Shown: in pieces, positions 8,639-16,226 of the stretch
Layout: each line of letters begins with the position of its first letter
How positions within the stretch are numbered: position 1 is the first letter of the stretch
NCBI GenBank assembly: GCA_964583605.1
Contig: CAZOWL010000035.1
Location: 1 to 39,568, forward strand
Reading direction: 5' to 3'
DNA length: 39,568 bases
From: CAZOWL01 sp964583605
Lineage (GTDB): Bacteria > Pseudomonadota > Gammaproteobacteria > Chromatiales > Chromatiaceae
Notes under the pieces: generated by a model
Told to the model about the DNA's origin: nothing
What the model saw: only the letters and a program-made list of their open reading frames with translations
Databases searched by the model: none
Made by a program: the position numbers and the translations under genes

Positions 8639-8880
8639 AGATCTGCCAAGTGGAGAAGCCTCTGGTGGCGACCAACCGCATTCCCGGCCTGGAGCATCGT
8701 CACCTGCAGGTCGTGCGCGACGGCAAGAGCCGTCTCGTCGCCGTCGATGCGGTCGGCTGCATCCCCGGGGATTGGGTCATCTGCGTTGGGAGCTCGGCGG
8801 CTCGGGAGGCGGCGGGACACAAAGAGTACCCGAGTGACCTGACGATCGTCGGGATCATCGACCACTGGTCGGAGGAGTAG
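8635..8880 (+). CDS. csoS4A: carboxysome vertex protein CsoS4A (BMC-P pentamer)
   Basis: Forms pentamers that close the vertices of the icosahedral shell. The 81-residue product starts MKICQVEKPLVATNRIPG and contains the EutN/CcmL-fold features VAVDAVGC and CVGSSAAR. The start is set by an ATGA overlap with csoSCA, which indicates translational coupling; an upstream in-frame start would lie inside csoSCA and has no homology. csoS4B follows after 2 bases and is clearly related in sequence, which is the normal pairing in alpha-carboxysome operons. Confidence 0.95.
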   Translation: MKICQVEKPLVATNRIPGLEHRHLQVVRDGKSRLVAVDAVGCIPGDWVICVGSSAAREAAGHKEYPSDLTIVGIIDHWSEE

Positions 8881-8882
8881 GC

Positions 8883-9134
8883 GTGGACATCATGCAGGTT
8901 GAGGGCTCGCTCGTCTGCACGCGGCGCATTCCCGGCCTGCAGGCGGTCTCGCTACGGGTGCTGCGCGACCTGAAGGGCAATCGGGCGGTGGCCGTCGATA
9001 CGGTCGGCTGCCGGCCCGGGAATTGGGTGTTCACCATCAGCGGCTCGGCGGCCCGCTACGCGGTCGGCACCCAGGTCCTGACCGACCTTAGCGTCGGCGG
9101 GATCATGGACCGCTGGGAGCCGCCCGCGCATTGA
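8883..9134 (+). CDS. csoS4B: carboxysome vertex protein CsoS4B (BMC-P pentamer)
   Basis: Second pentameric vertex protein, 83 residues, with the matching segments LVCTRRIPGLQ, VAVDTVGCRPGNWV and TISGSAARYAVG and the C-terminal GGIMDRW. The chosen start is a GTG at 8883 because the family begins with the MExMxV pattern that this start reproduces (MDIMQV); an ATG lies at 8892. Only 2 bases separate it from csoS4A. A 211-base spacer, unusually long for this operon, follows before the first csoS1. Confidence 0.93.
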   Translation: MDIMQVEGSLVCTRRIPGLQAVSLRVLRDLKGNRAVAVDTVGCRPGNWVFTISGSAARYAVGTQVLTDLSVGGIMDRWEPPAH

Positions 9135-9265
9135 AGACGCGGTCGTCACTCACGACCGCCTTGGCGGCTCAGGGAGGCGCCGCGAGCCTTCAACGGCCCG
9201 AGGCCTTTGATGGGTGTCGGAGCCGGGAGATCGCGAGGTCTCCGGTTCCAAACCGCCGGATCGCA

Positions 9266-9281
9266 CGCACGGATCCGTGCG
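9266..9281. other. 16-bp perfect palindrome in csoS4B-csoS1 spacer
   Basis: CGCACGGATCCGTGCG reads the same on both strands and lies in the middle of the 211-base gap before the first csoS1. It could be a protein-binding dyad, an mRNA hairpin or a processing site. Nothing in the spacer looks like a gene. Function unknown. Confidence 0.5.
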
Positions 9282-9345
9282 ACACCGCTTCGCGTGGAGC
9301 GGCGAGTATTCGGTTTCTTGTGTAGTTCATACGAGGAGAACGGCA

Positions 9346-9660
9346 ATGGCTGAAGAGCACTACGGTATCGCACTGGGCATGATCGAGACCCGCGGACTGG
9401 TCCCCGCCATCGAGGCGGCGGACGCGATGACCAAGGCCGCGGAGGTGCGTCTGATCGGGCGCGAGTTCGTCGGCGGCGGTTATGTCACCGTGCTCGTGCG
9501 TGGCGAGACCGGTGCCGTGAACGCCGCAGTGCGGGCTGGCGCGGACGCCTGCGAGCGCGTCGGCGACGGCCTGGTCGCGGCGCACATCATCGCCCGCCCC
9601 CACCGTGAGGTGGAGCCCGTGCTGCCGCCCGGGCGTCCGCGCGAGGCGCACGCGGCCTAG
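9346..9660 (+). CDS. csoS1: carboxysome shell hexamer CsoS1 (BMC-H), copy 1
   Basis: Major shell facet protein: cyclic hexamers tile the carboxysome faces and their central pore passes bicarbonate and sugar phosphates. The 104 residues form a single BMC domain: IALGMIETRGLVPAIEAADA at the N terminus, the pore segment EFVGGGYVTV, and RVGDGLVAAHIIARPH near the end. The start is fixed by GAGGAG 8 bases upstream and by the family N terminus. A second copy lies 236 bases downstream and is nearly identical over the core. Which of the CsoS1A/B/C paralogues it corresponds to cannot be decided from sequence alone. Confidence 0.96.
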   Translation: MAEEHYGIALGMIETRGLVPAIEAADAMTKAAEVRLIGREFVGGGYVTVLVRGETGAVNAAVRAGADACERVGDGLVAAHIIARPHREVEPVLPPGRPREAHAA

Positions 9661-9760
9661 TGCGGCGGTGAGAAGAGGGCCCGAGAGATGGCGCAGATGC
9701 GTCCTGCCCGGCGTCGGAGGCGCGATAGGCTCGCGTTCCCCAAATCGGGCCGCAAGAGGT

Positions 9761-9829
9761 GTAGGGTCCGCTGTGCGGACCCCTTGCGACGGATGTCGTC
9801 TCGGCAATGGTCCGCGCAGCGGACCCTAC
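9761..9829. repeat. paired REP/BIME-like hairpins between the two csoS1 genes
   Basis: Two stem-loops face each other: GGGTCCGC-TGT-GCGGACCC (9764-9782) and GGTCCGC-GCA-GCGGACC (9809-9825). The full arms 9761-9781 and 9809-9829 are inverted copies with one mismatch. This is the architecture of a bacterial interspersed mosaic element. Within an operon, such pairs usually stabilise upstream mRNA or reduce downstream expression, so it could set the ratio of the two shell proteins. That role is inference. Confidence 0.75.
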
Positions 9830-9896
9830 GACGCGGGGTCATGCTGGCCGCCGTGCCAACCGGGCGCAGGATTGTGAGTATACGGAGACTGCTTCG

Positions 9897-10226
9897 ATGG
9901 CCAGCGAAACCATAGGAATCGCCCTTGGAATGATCGAGACACGGGGTCTGGTGCCCGCCATCGAGGCGGCGGACGCGATGACCAAGGCCGCCGAGGTACG
10001 CCTGATCGGGCGTGAATATGTCGGTGGCGGCTATGTGACCGTGCTGGTGCGCGGTGAGACCGGCGCGGTCAACGCCGCCGTGCGCGCCGGCGCAGATGCC
10101 TGTGAGCGCGTCGGCGACGGCTTGGTGGCGGCGCACATCATCGCGCGCCCGCACCGCGAGGTGGAGCCGATTCTGCCCGAGTCGCCGAGCTCATCCGGCG
10201 GTGATGGGCGCCGCGGGTGCTCATGA
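9897..10226 (+). CDS. csoS1: carboxysome shell hexamer CsoS1 (BMC-H), copy 2
   Basis: Second BMC-H shell protein, 109 residues. It shares almost the entire core with copy 1 (the same IETRGLVPAIEAADAM, VGGGYVTVLV and RPHREVEP segments) but differs at the first residues (MASETIG) and has a 15-residue Ser/Gly/Arg-rich tail ending in Cys-Ser instead of the copy 1 ending. GGAG lies 10 bases before the ATG. The near identity points to recent duplication or gene conversion. Only two csoS1 genes are present here, against three in the best-studied operon; a CsoS1D-type tandem shell protein is not seen in the window. Confidence 0.95.
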   Translation: MASETIGIALGMIETRGLVPAIEAADAMTKAAEVRLIGREYVGGGYVTVLVRGETGAVNAAVRAGADACERVGDGLVAAHIIARPHREVEPILPESPSSSGGDGRRGCS

Positions 10227-10313
10227 GTCGACCGAGCAGCCTAGGTGGGTGCCGCGCCGGCCGGGGCCGGCGCAGGCGCCAACTCCGGATTGGTCAGGAG
10301 AGGATGCGAGACG

Positions 10314-10775
10314 ATGATGGCTAACCCGAGGGTCCTCGGCTATCTTGGCCGGGCCTTGAGCCACGAATTCAGCGCCGTGCAGCAATATCTCACCCACGCC
10401 GGCCTGGCTGAGCTCTGGGGGATGGCGGAGGCGGCGAAGTATTTCGCGGAGGAGGCGCGCGGTGAGCAGGAGCACGCGGCGCGTCTGACCAACCGCATGC
10501 TGGAGCTCGGTGCGATGCCAAGCTCCTCGCAGTTGACCGCGGTCCGGGCCGGCCCCACGCTGCTCGATCTGCTCGAGACGGACCGCGCGATGGAGGTGCG
10601 GGCCGCAGAGATCTACCGCGAGGCCGCGCACTACTGCGCCTTGATCGGCGATATGCCCGACCGCGAGCTCTTCATCAAGCTGATGGAGGAGGAGCTGGAG
10701 CATACCCGTGAGCTCGAATCTTGGATCGCGCGGCTGAGGCAGTCCGGCCCTGTGGCGGCCAGGGGGGCGGCATGA
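10314..10775 (+). CDS. bacterioferritin-like diiron protein of the carboxysome locus
   Basis: Ferritin-superfamily protein commonly found beside alpha-carboxysome genes; its role there is not established. The 153 residues keep every ferroxidase ligand at E. coli bacterioferritin numbering: Glu18, Glu51, His54, Glu94, Glu127 and His130. The heme ligand Met52 of bacterioferritin is Gln52 here, so the protein is probably heme-free. The start is one of two adjacent ATGs (10314 or 10317) after a GGAGAGG; the upstream in-frame extension is not conserved in character. The stop overlaps the next gene's start (ATGA), showing coupling with acRAF. It may store iron or protect RuBisCO assembly from oxidants. 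Confidence 0.9.
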   Translation: MMANPRVLGYLGRALSHEFSAVQQYLTHAGLAELWGMAEAAKYFAEEARGEQEHAARLTNRMLELGAMPSSSQLTAVRAGPTLLDLLETDRAMEVRAAEIYREAAHYCALIGDMPDRELFIKLMEEELEHTRELESWIARLRQSGPVAARGAA

Positions 10776-11059
10776 GCGACGAGAGCGTGCCTCCTGGCTG
10801 GCAGTCGCGTAAGCGGCCGTCGCGCCTGGAGCGGCGTCTGGAGTTCTCCGACTATGATGCGACGCGCGACTTCCTGGACGCCGTCGCTGAGCTCTGCGAG
10901 GCGGTTGGCTTCTATCCGGACATCAGCTTCGGGCGAACCTACGCGAACATCACGATTCACGCCGAGGACGGGGCCTCCGAGGTCGGCCCCGAGCGGGCCG
11001 AGGTGGCCCGCGGCATCAGTACGTTGATTGACTCCAAGACGGACTCGGCCTCCGGCTGA
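10772..11059 (+). CDS. acRAF: alpha-carboxysome RuBisCO assembly factor (PCD-like)
   Basis: Member of the pterin-4a-carbinolamine dehydratase fold that acts as a chaperone for RuBisCO assembly in alpha-carboxysome organisms. The 95-residue product has the fold's helix DATRDFLDAVAELCEAVGFY and strand YANITIHAEDG. The active-site His-His-Pro of true dehydratases is replaced by Phe47-Tyr48-Pro49, so dehydratase activity is not expected; this fits the assembly-factor subfamily. Start fixed by the ATGA overlap with the ferritin-like gene. Pterin recycling is an unlikely alternative given the lost histidines. Confidence 0.88.
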   Translation: MSDESVPPGWQSRKRPSRLERRLEFSDYDATRDFLDAVAELCEAVGFYPDISFGRTYANITIHAEDGASEVGPERAEVARGISTLIDSKTDSASG

Positions 11060-11072
11060 GCGGGGCTGTGAC

Positions 11073-11327
11073 ATGAGCGAAGAGCATCAGGACACGCCGA
11101 GCAAACCGGGCCCGAAGAGGCGCTCGCCTGCGCCGAGTAGGGCGAGCCGCCCGCGGGCGGGAAAGACCGAGGAGCCATCCCCATCACGGGGTTCCTCGAC
11201 GTCGACGCCCGAGCCGGCAAAAGAGACCGGCTCGGTGCGGCCGCGCCGGGGCCAGGCAGGCCAGGTGCCGCCGCGCTCGGCCGACGAGGTGGGCTACATG
11301 CCTCCCAAGCGGGTGTGGCCCGATTGA
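11073..11327 (+). CDS. small disordered protein, candidate alpha-McdB-like carboxysome positioning factor
   Basis: An 84-residue protein starting 13 bases after acRAF on the same strand, so almost certainly the last gene of the carboxysome operon. It is rich in Pro, Arg, Ser, Glu and Lys and is predicted by eye to be disordered; no catalytic motif is present. The C terminus reads GYMPPKRVWPD, with a single Trp at position 82. Alpha-McdB proteins are short, low-complexity proteins encoded at this place in cso loci and carry an invariant Trp near the C terminus, so a McdB role is plausible. Against it, no ParA-type McdA gene is next to it. I do not recognise it with certainty. Confidence 0.55.
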   Translation: MSEEHQDTPSKPGPKRRSPAPSRASRPRAGKTEEPSPSRGSSTSTPEPAKETGSVRPRRGQAGQVPPRSADEVGYMPPKRVWPD

Positions 11328-11333
11328 AGCTCT

Positions 11334-11362
11334 GCCGAGCGGTCCCGACGGAGACGCTCGGC
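11334..11362. terminator. stem-loop after the carboxysome operon
   Basis: GCCGAGCG (11334-11341) and CGCTCGGC (11355-11362) are exact complements around a 13-base loop, 7 bases after the last operon gene and 36 bases before cbbR. There is no T-tract, so it may attenuate rather than end transcription, or protect the mRNA 3' end. Confidence 0.4.
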
Positions 11363-11397
11363 GAGCCGATGATGATCGTGAAAATCGATACAAGGCC

Positions 11398-12411
11398 ATG
11401 CGCGATCCGATGCTGAACCTCGCTCGCCACGTCAGCCTCCGGCAGCTTCAGGTCTTCGAGGCGATCGCGCGTCTGAAGAGCTTCACGAAGGCGGCCGATG
11501 AGCTCTATCTGACGCAGCCGACCGCCTCGACGCAGATCAAGCGCTTGAGCGATTCGATCGGGCTGCCGCTCTTCGAGCAGGTCGGCCGGCAGGTCTACCT
11601 CACCGAGGCGGGCCGCGAGCTCGAGGAGTGCGTGAAGCAGATCTTCGGGGTACTCGATCGCTTCGAGATGAAGGTCGCTGACATCAAAGGGCTCAAGCAA
11701 GGGTATCTGCGCCTGTGTGTGATCACGACCGCCAAATACTTCGCTCCGGAGGTCCTTGGCCGCTTCTGCCAGCGCCACAGCGGGGTCGATGTCTCGCTCA
11801 AGGTTACCAACCGCGACCGGGTCATCGAACGTCTCGCCGGCAACAAGGATGACCTCTACATCATCGGCCAGAGCCACGAGGGACCGGTCGAGCTGGTCGC
11901 CAAGCCCTTCGCCCCCAATCCCCTCTATGTGATGGCCCACCGCGACCATCCGTTGGTCGGACAGCAGAAGATCCCGCTCGCGCGGCTCGTCAGCGAGCCT
12001 TTCATCATGCGCGAGCCGGGCTCTGGGATTCGCGATGTCGTGCTACGGACCTTCGAGAGGGCAGGGCTCAAGCCCCATGTGCGTATGGAGCTCGGCAGCA
12101 ATGAGGCGATCAAGCATGCGATCTATGGCCAGCTTGGGATCTCGGTGCTGTCCCTGCACACGCTGACGCAGGAGTCGCCGCACACGCAGCTCGCGATCCT
12201 GGATGTCGACGGCTTTCCGGTACCGCGGCAATGGTATGTGGCCTACCCGAAGGGCAAAGAGCTGTCCGTCGTCGCGGTCGCCTTCATGGAGTTCCTCGAC
12301 CGCGAAGCGGTGCAGCTGCGCAAGGATCTGGACAAGACCTATTCCCGCTTGACGCGGCGTCGCGAGCCGCGCAACGAGCGGGCGATCGCGAATGGACGCT
12401 TGGTCGGCTGA
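11398..12411 (+). CDS. cbbR: LysR-type regulator, probably CbbR
   Basis: Transcription factor of the LysR family, 337 residues: an N-terminal winged helix-turn-helix (about 13-75, with SLRQLQVFEAIARLKSFTKA and TQPTASTQIKRL) and a two-lobed effector domain. The sequence features and the position after a RuBisCO/carboxysome operon point to CbbR, which activates CO2-fixation genes in response to metabolites such as RuBP. Unusually it lies downstream and co-oriented rather than divergent from cbbL. ATG at 11398 has AAGG 2 bases upstream; the ATG at 11410 is also possible. Its likely targets are the dyads at 2516-2569. Confidence 0.88.
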   Translation: MRDPMLNLARHVSLRQLQVFEAIARLKSFTKAADELYLTQPTASTQIKRLSDSIGLPLFEQVGRQVYLTEAGRELEECVKQIFGVLDRFEMKVADIKGLKQGYLRLCVITTAKYFAPEVLGRFCQRHSGVDVSLKVTNRDRVIERLAGNKDDLYIIGQSHEGPVELVAKPFAPNPLYVMAHRDHPLVGQQKIPLARLVSEPFIMREPGSGIRDVVLRTFERAGLKPHVRMELGSNEAIKHAIYGQLGISVLSLHTLTQESPHTQLAILDVDGFPVPRQWYVAYPKGKELSVVAVAFMEFLDREAVQLRKDLDKTYSRLTRRREPRNERAIANGRLVG

Positions 12412-12504
12412 GGGTGCAGGCCAGCATGGCTTGTCTTCGCGAGACTTGTCGGCACAATGACAGGGTTTGCGAGGGTCTTAGCTGTAACCGATGGAGATGT
12501 AGCT

Positions 12505-12900
12505 GTGTCCGAGCGACTCGAAGTAGTGTTTCCAGGCGGCAAACGTGTCGATGTTCGAATCGGTGATTTCGTCATCGAGACCGACCAGGGCGTCAAGGCC
12601 GGTGGCCAGGCGTCCGCACCGGAGCCGTGCGCCCTCTTTCTGGCTTCGATCGCTGCCTGTGCCGGCATCTATGCCTTGGGATTCTGTCAGAGCCGCAACC
12701 TCGCCACGGACGGACTCGGCTTGAGTATGGACTGGTCACGGGACGCAAAGGAGCCGGCGAAGGCGGCGGCCACGCTCAGCTTGCGGCTCCCCGATGGCTT
12801 TCCGGAGCAGTATCGAGAAGGGATCCTCAGCGCGATGGACCTTTGCGCCGTGAAGAAGACGATCCTCAACCCGCCGAGCTTCGCGATGCGGATCGAGTAG
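12505..12900 (+). CDS. OsmC/Ohr-superfamily protein
   Basis: Small cytoplasmic protein of the OsmC fold, 131 residues from the GTG at 12505, which has GGAG 9 bases upstream; a longer in-frame ATG at 12457 lacks that support. Family members reduce organic hydroperoxides through a Cys pair. Here the conserved-type cysteines are Cys52 (SIAACAG, start of the central helix) and Cys114 (MDLCAVKK), with extra Cys42 and Cys61. The order fits the general OsmC group better than Ohr proper, so the substrate is uncertain. It stands alone on the plus strand after cbbR. Confidence 0.8.
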   Translation: MSERLEVVFPGGKRVDVRIGDFVIETDQGVKAGGQASAPEPCALFLASIAACAGIYALGFCQSRNLATDGLGLSMDWSRDAKEPAKAAATLSLRLPDGFPEQYREGILSAMDLCAVKKTILNPPSFAMRIE

Positions 12901-13269
12901 CCGTTGAAGTGAGACGCTGAGCCTCGCTGATCGTTCTATTCCTTGTCCAATGGCCAAATGCCACCGCATACTGCCCAATCTATGGGCGGTGCGCCCCACC
13001 AGCGTAAGCTCGATGGCTTGTCGACGACGGTCCGCAGCCGTCTCGGGACTATCCTCTCTGGGCTCAATTCCACCCTTCGGCATCAGTCGCTGCGGGCATT
13101 CGTAGGACACGGGAGCTCGGATCGTCTTGGGGCTCCGTCACTGCCGCCCTAGCGACCGATCATCTCGGCGCTCAGGCCGCGTTGGCGCACCGCACGCAGA
13201 ATGGTACTGGGCTTGGTCTGCGCGGTGTCCTAGTCCACTGGCAGGGCCCCCAACGAGGAGATCACGCGG
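12901..13269. other. intergenic stretch without a supported gene
   Basis: The 369 bases between the OsmC-like gene and the histidine kinase hold no convincing gene. Reading the kinase frame upstream of its ATG gives stop codons at 13150 and 13231, and only the last few codons (NEEITR) resemble the kinase family. No CheB or CheR coding remnant is recognisable. Confidence 0.6.
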
Positions 13270-16068
13270 ATGAACGCGGAGCTTCAGTCGACCAACGAGG
13301 GGCTCGAGGCCTCCAAGGAGGAGCTGCGGTCGCTCAATGAGGGGCTCACGACGCTGAACAGCCAGCTCGAGGGCAAGGTGCGCGAGCTGGAGGAGGCGAA
13401 CAACGACCTGAGCAATCTGCTCGTCAGCACCGACATCGCGACCTTGTTCCTCGATCGGCGACTACACATCCGCCGCTACACGCCCGCGGTGACGCGACTG
13501 ATGGGTCTCAGGCCCTGCGATGTTGGTCGGGCGATGACGGGCATTACCCGCCGTTTCGAGGACGCGGCGCTGCTCGACGACGTGCGCAAAGTGCTGGCGG
13601 GCCTCCCGGTCGAGCAGCAGGAGATCCGCGGCGAGGATGGCCAGTGGTACCTGCGGCGCCTGCTCCCGTACCAAACTGACGAGGAGCCGCTCGCCGGGGT
13701 CGTGATCACCTTCACCGAGATCACGCGCCGCAAGGAAGCCGAGTGCGCCCTCGCCGAGAGCGAGCGCGCTCTGCGCCGTATCACCGATGCGATGCCGGCC
13801 TTGATCTCCTACATCGATACCGATGAGCGCTACCGCTTCATCAATGCGGCCTATCAGCGCTGGTTCGGCGTCGGGGCCGACGCGATTGCGGGTCAGGCGG
13901 TGGCCGACGTCATCGGTGCCGAGGCCTATGAGGTGGTCGGCCCGCGCATCAAGCAGGCCCTTGGTGGCGAGCCGGTGGAGTACGAGGCGTGGGTCAGCTA
14001 CCAGGCCGCCGGTACGCGCTATGTGCATGCTGAGTACATTCCCGACCGGCGTTCGAACGGCGAGGTGGCCGGCATCTGCGTCCTGGTGGCCGATATCACC
14101 GAGCGACGGCGTAACGAAGAGACCATTGAGCAGCTGCACGCCGAGCGGCGTGCCCAGCTCGCCGAGATGCAAACACTCTTCGAGGCGGCCCCGATTGGGA
14201 TCTTTGTCGGCCGCGATGTCGACTGCCACAGCATGGTGATGAATCGCGCCGGGGCCCAGATGCTGCGTCTGTCTTCGGAGGCCAATCCTTCGCTGAGCGG
14301 GCCCGACGCGCCGGCGCTGCCGTTCCGTGTCTTCCGCGACGGACGAGAGTTGGACGCGGACGAGCTACCGATGCAGCGAGCGGTGCGCCACGGCGAGACG
14401 ATCGAGGAGTTCGAGGAAGAGATCCACTTCGAGGATGGCGAGGTCAAGACCTTGATGACCTATGCCGCGCCGCTGCGTGACGCAGATGGCACGGTGCGCG
14501 GCTGCGTCGGCACCTTCGCCGACGTGACGGCCACCAGAGAGGCCGAGCGGCACTACCGCGAGACGTTGGAGCGGCTCAAGCTGCATCTCGACAACACGCC
14601 GGTTGCGGCCTGCGAATGGGCCGCTGATTTCCGGATCCTGCGGTGGTCTCCGGCGGCCGAGCGGATGTTCGGATGGACGGCGGACGAGGCGCTCGGGAGC
14701 TCCGTCGAGGGGCTCGGCCTGATCTACGAGGGCGATCGCGAGCACGTCCGGGGGCTGATGAGGGCGCTGGTCGCGGGGACCGTCGAGCGGAACCGCAACC
14801 TCAACCGCAATTGCCGCAAGGACGGCGAGGTGATCTGGTGCAGCTGGTATAACTCGGTGTTGCGCGACGAGCGCGGAGACCTCGTCTCAGTATTGTCGCT
14901 GGCCATGGATGTTACCGATCGCCAGAACCTCGAGGAGGGCTTGCGTCGTCAAGCGGAGCAGCTCGCCGATGCCGACCGGCGCAAAGACGAGTTTCTCTCG
15001 ATGCTCGGCCACGAGCTCCGCAATCCGTTGGCGCCGCTGCGTAATGCGGTGGCCTTTCTAGCCCTGAAGGGCGACGACCCCGAGGGTGTCGAGTGGGCGC
15101 GGCAGGTGATCGATCGTCAGACGCAGCACCTGGAGCGGCTGGTTGACGACCTGCTTGACGTGGCCAGGATCACGCGGGGGGCGATCGATCTCAAGCTCGA
15201 TCGCCTTGATCTTTGCGCCATCGTCCGCGAGGCCGTCACGGCGACGGAGCCCATCGTACGCGAGCGCACACACCACCTGACGGTTGACCTGCCGGAGCGG
15301 CCGCTCATCGTGAGCGGCGATCCCACCCGGCTCGTCCAAGTCCTGACCAACCTGATCAACAACGCCGCTAAGTATACGCCCCCGGACGGTCAGCTACGCC
15401 TCGCCGTCGCGCAGCGGGACGAAGTGGTCAGCGTCACGGTCGAGGACAACGGCCAGGGCATCACGCCAGAGCAGATGCCCTACATCTTCGACGTCTTCAC
15501 CCAGGGCAAGTCCTCGCTCACGCGCACCGACGGCGGACTCGGGCTCGGCTTGGCGCTCGTCAAACGGCTGGTCGAGATGCACGGCGGTACCGTGCGAGCC
15601 GAGAGCGCCGGCGTTGGACAGGGTAGTCGTTTCACCGTCACCCTCCCGATCGCCAACCCCGCCGCCGGCGCCGAGGCCGTGCCGACCGCGAGCACGACTC
15701 CTCTGTGGCCCGCCGCGGACAACCCCAAGAGGATCCTGGTCGTCGACGACAACGAGGACGTGCTCGAGTCCTCGAAGCTGATCCTCGAGGTGCTGGGCCA
15801 TGAGGTCTGGGGCGTATCGTCGGGGCGGCAAGTGGTCGACAAAGTCAAAGAGGTCCGCCCGCATGTCGTGGTCTTGGACATTGGCCTGCAAGACATCGAC
15901 GGCATCGAGGTTGCCCGCCGTCTCGCGGAGCTGCCGGAGCGTCCAGCGATGAAGGTCATTGCCTTTTCTGGCTACGGCGATCGGGTTGCCGGGGCGGAGA
16001 GCGGTCTGTTCGACGGCCACCTGCTCAAAGGGGTCGGCTTAGACAAGCTCACCCAGTTCCTCGACTAG
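13270..16068 (+). CDS. multi-PAS hybrid sensor histidine kinase (CheB/CheR-PAS family, front half absent)
   Basis: Cytoplasmic signalling kinase of 932 residues without membrane segments. Order: a coiled coil (1-55) with the QSTNEGLEASKEELRSLNEG repeat that follows the CheR domain in CheB-CheR-PAS fusion proteins; four PAS domains (about 50-155, 170-290, 300-425, 435-555); HisKA with the phospho-acceptor His581 in LGHELRNPL; HATPase with the N box NLINNAAKYT and G boxes EDNGQGI and GGLGLGLALV; and a C-terminal receiver with phospho-acceptor Asp870. The CheB and CheR domains expected in front are missing and stops lie just upstream, so this is either a truncated gene with a new start or a derived stand-alone kinase. 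The ATG has a GAGG 11 bases upstream. Signal and output are unknown. Confidence 0.85.
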   Translation: MNAELQSTNEGLEASKEELRSLNEGLTTLNSQLEGKVRELEEANNDLSNLLVSTDIATLFLDRRLHIRRYTPAVTRLMGLRPCDVGRAMTGITRRFEDAALLDDVRKVLAGLPVEQQEIRGEDGQWYLRRLLPYQTDEEPLAGVVITFTEITRRKEAECALAESERALRRITDAMPALISYIDTDERYRFINAAYQRWFGVGADAIAGQAVADVIGAEAYEVVGPRIKQALGGEPVEYEAWVSYQAAGTRYVHAEYIPDRRSNGEVAGICVLVADITERRRNEETIEQLHAERRAQLAEMQTLFEAAPIGIFVGRDVDCHSMVMNRAGAQMLRLSSEANPSLSGPDAPALPFRVFRDGRELDADELPMQRAVRHGETIEEFEEEIHFEDGEVKTLMTYAAPLRDADGTVRGCVGTFADVTATREAERHYRETLERLKLHLDNTPVAACEWAADFRILRWSPAAERMFGWTADEALGSSVEGLGLIYEGDREHVRGLMRALVAGTVERNRNLNRNCRKDGEVIWCSWYNSVLRDERGDLVSVLSLAMDVTDRQNLEEGLRRQAEQLADADRRKDEFLSMLGHELRNPLAPLRNAVAFLALKGDDPEGVEWARQVIDRQTQHLERLVDDLLDVARITRGAIDLKLDRLDLCAIVREAVTATEPIVRERTHHLTVDLPERPLIVSGDPTRLVQVLTNLINNAAKYTPPDGQLRLAVAQRDEVVSVTVEDNGQGITPEQMPYIFDVFTQGKSSLTRTDGGLGLGLALVKRLVEMHGGTVRAESAGVGQGSRFTVTLPIANPAAGAEAVPTASTTPLWPAADNPKRILVVDDNEDVLESSKLILEVLGHEVWGVSSGRQVVDKVKEVRPHVVVLDIGLQDIDGIEVARRLAELPERPAMKVIAFSGYGDRVAGAESGLFDGHLLKGVGLDKLTQFLD

Positions 16069-16226
16069 GGCCACGCGCGGCCGCTGACACGCCATTGACG
16101 GCGAGGGGTGATGACTTACTTCCTGCCCGAGCGAGCACCATCCGTGTCGTCACCTTGGTCAGGATGCCCCGGCGTGGGTGCGGCCTTCCGATGATGTGCT
16201 CTGTATTGGTCTCAGGCGAAGCTCGG

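Noticed and set aside
10957..11949. 330-codon minus-strand frame across acRAF, the McdB-like gene and cbbR
   Set aside because: Spans three plus-strand genes and shows no family features; complementary-frame artefact.
12736..13110. 124-codon minus-strand frame after the OsmC-like gene
   Set aside because: Overlaps the end of the OsmC-like gene, has no ribosome site and no recognisable sequence.
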